In this document: piece by piece, positions 63,066 through 64,000 of the stretch
Layout of the letters: every line of letters starts with the position of its first letter
Numbering within the stretch: position 1 is the first letter of the stretch
Notes under the pieces: model-generated
The model's database searches: none
What the model was told of the DNA's origin: nothing
The model's input: the letters and a program-made list of their open reading frames with translations, nothing else
NCBI GenBank assembly: GCA_965250195.1
Contig: OZ252295.1
Coordinates: 372,001 to 436,000, forward strand
DNA: 64,000 nt
Reading direction: 5' to 3'
Origin: CAUZIR01 sp965250195
Lineage (GTDB): Bacteria; Chloroflexota; Dehalococcoidia; Lucifugimonadales; UBA2962
Made by a program: the position numbers and the translations under genes

Positions 63066-63724
63066 ATTAAAAACCGGAGGCGGGCGGCTTCGCTCTCCGA
63101 TGCTTCGACGCTCGAGGGCAGCCCCTCGGGTTCCCGACCCGGTTCGTCACCCGAAGCCGCTGTCTTCGCGGCGTGGGGTAGCCCATATCGATTCTCGAAC
63201 TCCGTCCGGAGCATTGCGAGTTTGACCACGTCGTGGAACTCGCCCCTCCAAAACAGCGCTTGACGCAGTATCCCTTCGCGCTTCATACCGACCTTCTCAT
63301 TGTTGCGGAGGGACATCTCGTTGCCGGCCAATGCGATGGAGTGGACACGATTCATGCCCAACTCGACAAACGCGTATCTCAATAGCATGGTCAGAACTTC
63401 GGTCCCGTACCCTTTGCCTCGATAATCGACATCTCCGATTAGACGGCCATACAGACATTTGCGGTTCTTCTGATCTACCTCGCTCAGTCGAGCATTTCCC
63501 ACGTACTTGTCATTGCTCTTATCGCAAATGGCAAACATATAGGCTGTCGGTGGCTGAGATTCACGGTAGAACTTCTCCAGTTCCGCCCTCTCCGTTGGAC
63601 CGCTGGCGAGGATGTAATAAGAGATTTGGGGGTCGTTTATCCAATTCAACCACCCTCGGTCAAGATCCTCAAGTTCAACCGGGCGCAAATAGAGCCGCTC
63701 ACCTTCCTGGACCGCGTGCCTCAT
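63062..63724 (-). CDS. GNAT N-acetyltransferase, PseH/RimJ-like
   Basis: 220 residues. RLYLRPVELEDLDRGWLNWINDP, the acetyl-CoA loop RGKGYGTEVL and LAGNEMSLRNNEKVGMKREG are those of the RimJ/RimL-PseH group, which N-acetylates amino sugars in pseudaminic or legionaminic acid synthesis. A disordered Ser/Glu-rich tail of about 45 residues ends the protein. It overlaps the upstream sugar isomerase-like gene by four bases (ATGA). The acceptor is likely the amino sugar made by the adjacent class III aminotransferase (inference). Confidence 0.82.
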   Translation of the reverse strand: MRHAVQEGERLYLRPVELEDLDRGWLNWINDPQISYYILASGPTERAELEKFYRESQPPTAYMFAICDKSNDKYVGNARLSEVDQKNRKCLYGRLIGDVDYRGKGYGTEVLTMLLRYAFVELGMNRVHSIALAGNEMSLRNNEKVGMKREGILRQALFWRGEFHDVVKLAMLRTEFENRYGLPHAAKTAASGDEPGREPEGLPSSVEASESEAARLRFLM

Positions 63725-64000
63725 TTGGCTTCACCTCCGCGCTCGATGCTGGGGTTGGTAAGTGACGAAGCACTCACAGTCAACGCTCTGTTGACGAGAT
63801 TCAAATGCTTCCGAGCGTCGCCCAAAAAGTCGTCACCGCGGACCGTCTCGAGCACCAGCGGGCCATCGTATCCAGTCTCTGTCAGGGCGGCAAACGCCCC
63901 CACGAAGTCGACTTCGCCCTCGCCCAGTGGGACGTTGGGCCCGCCCGGCGAGCGGTCCTTTACATGTACCCCTCTTATCCTGTCACCGAGGATCGCGATT
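63721..64000 (-). CDS. Sugar phosphate isomerase/epimerase-like TIM barrel (N-terminus outside window)
   Basis: Only the C-terminal 92 codons are inside. IRGVHVKDRSPGGPN, PLGEGEVDFVGAFAAL and YDGPLVLETVRGDDF fit the AP endonuclease-family 2 (xylose isomerase-like) barrel; His and Lys in HVKD and Glu in LVLET are metal or catalytic residues in the family. It overlaps the GNAT gene by four bases, so it is part of the same operon, which extends to the right. Substrate unknown. Confidence 0.75.
   Translation of the reverse strand, partial: IAILGDRIRGVHVKDRSPGGPNVPLGEGEVDFVGAFAALTETGYDGPLVLETVRGDDFLGDARKHLNLVNRALTVSASSLTNPSIERGGEAK

Noticed and set aside
38318..64000. Mobile element or integrative island boundaries around the glycan locus
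   Set aside because: No transposase, integrase, tRNA or flanking direct repeat was seen within the window; the right end is not included.

Overview
The window looks like a chromosomal segment of a GC-rich free-living bacterium. I favour a Chloroflexota member of the Dehalococcoidia/SAR202 type, inferred from gene content and unconfirmed. In support are an HspR-type heat-shock regulator beside hsp20 and a zinc-finger-less DnaJ, a 4Fe-4S APS reductase next to a fused Sat-CysC, a DUF1385 membrane protein, amidohydrolases around an acetoacetyl-CoA synthetase, and promoters of the plain TTGAC/TATAAT type. I see no rRNA, tRNA, CRISPR, insertion sequence or phage gene.

Left part (1-14459). A molybdate ABC transporter (modABC, minus strand, modC cut by the window edge) diverges from the conserved block nusA-ylxR-infB-rbfA-truB, followed by rplU-rpmA-rpmE, which has its own promoter and ends in a strong terminator. 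A DUF1385 membrane protein then converges on a minus-strand operon: a cobalamin adenosyltransferase, hisH, hisA, a methyltransferase, hisF and hisIE.

Middle (14460-38301). hsp20 diverges from cbpA-hspR, with a candidate operator between them. Next come a PH-domain membrane protein, two paralogous amidohydrolases flanking an acetoacetyl-CoA synthetase, and a frameshifted flavin monooxygenase. The minus-strand pair moeB-tst has an upstream stretch that carries a promoter and an intrinsic terminator (candidate RNA). After these lie coaX-coaBC, an SDR, valS, an unknown gene, secA and prs. The assimilatory sulfate genes cysH and sat-cysC follow, with a probable transcription attenuator in the cysH leader.

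Right part (38318-64000). A large surface-glycan locus runs almost entirely on the minus strand, and many of its genes overlap by 1-14 bases. It encodes nucleotide-sugar enzymes of GDP-heptose type (HddA-like kinase, HddC-like guanylyltransferase, 4,6-dehydratase-like enzymes, a 3,5-epimerase-like protein, reductases). It also encodes two separate thiamine-diphosphate enzyme pairs (split transketolase and E1 alpha/beta without E2 or E3). A CMP-sugar module holds a cytidylyltransferase, class III aminotransferase, SDR, GNAT, TIM-barrel protein and a polysialyltransferase-like glycosyltransferase. Further glycosyltransferases, several methyltransferases and an SGNH-type membrane protein complete the locus. 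Together they suggest an elaborate exopolysaccharide or glycoprotein glycan with methylated, higher-carbon or branched sugars and an acidic, possibly nonulosonate-like sugar. The most unusual items are an aldo/keto reductase fused to a ParB/sulfiredoxin-like domain, a 56-residue membrane peptide gene, an fkbM gene with an in-frame stop, and candidate attenuators before nusA and cysH.
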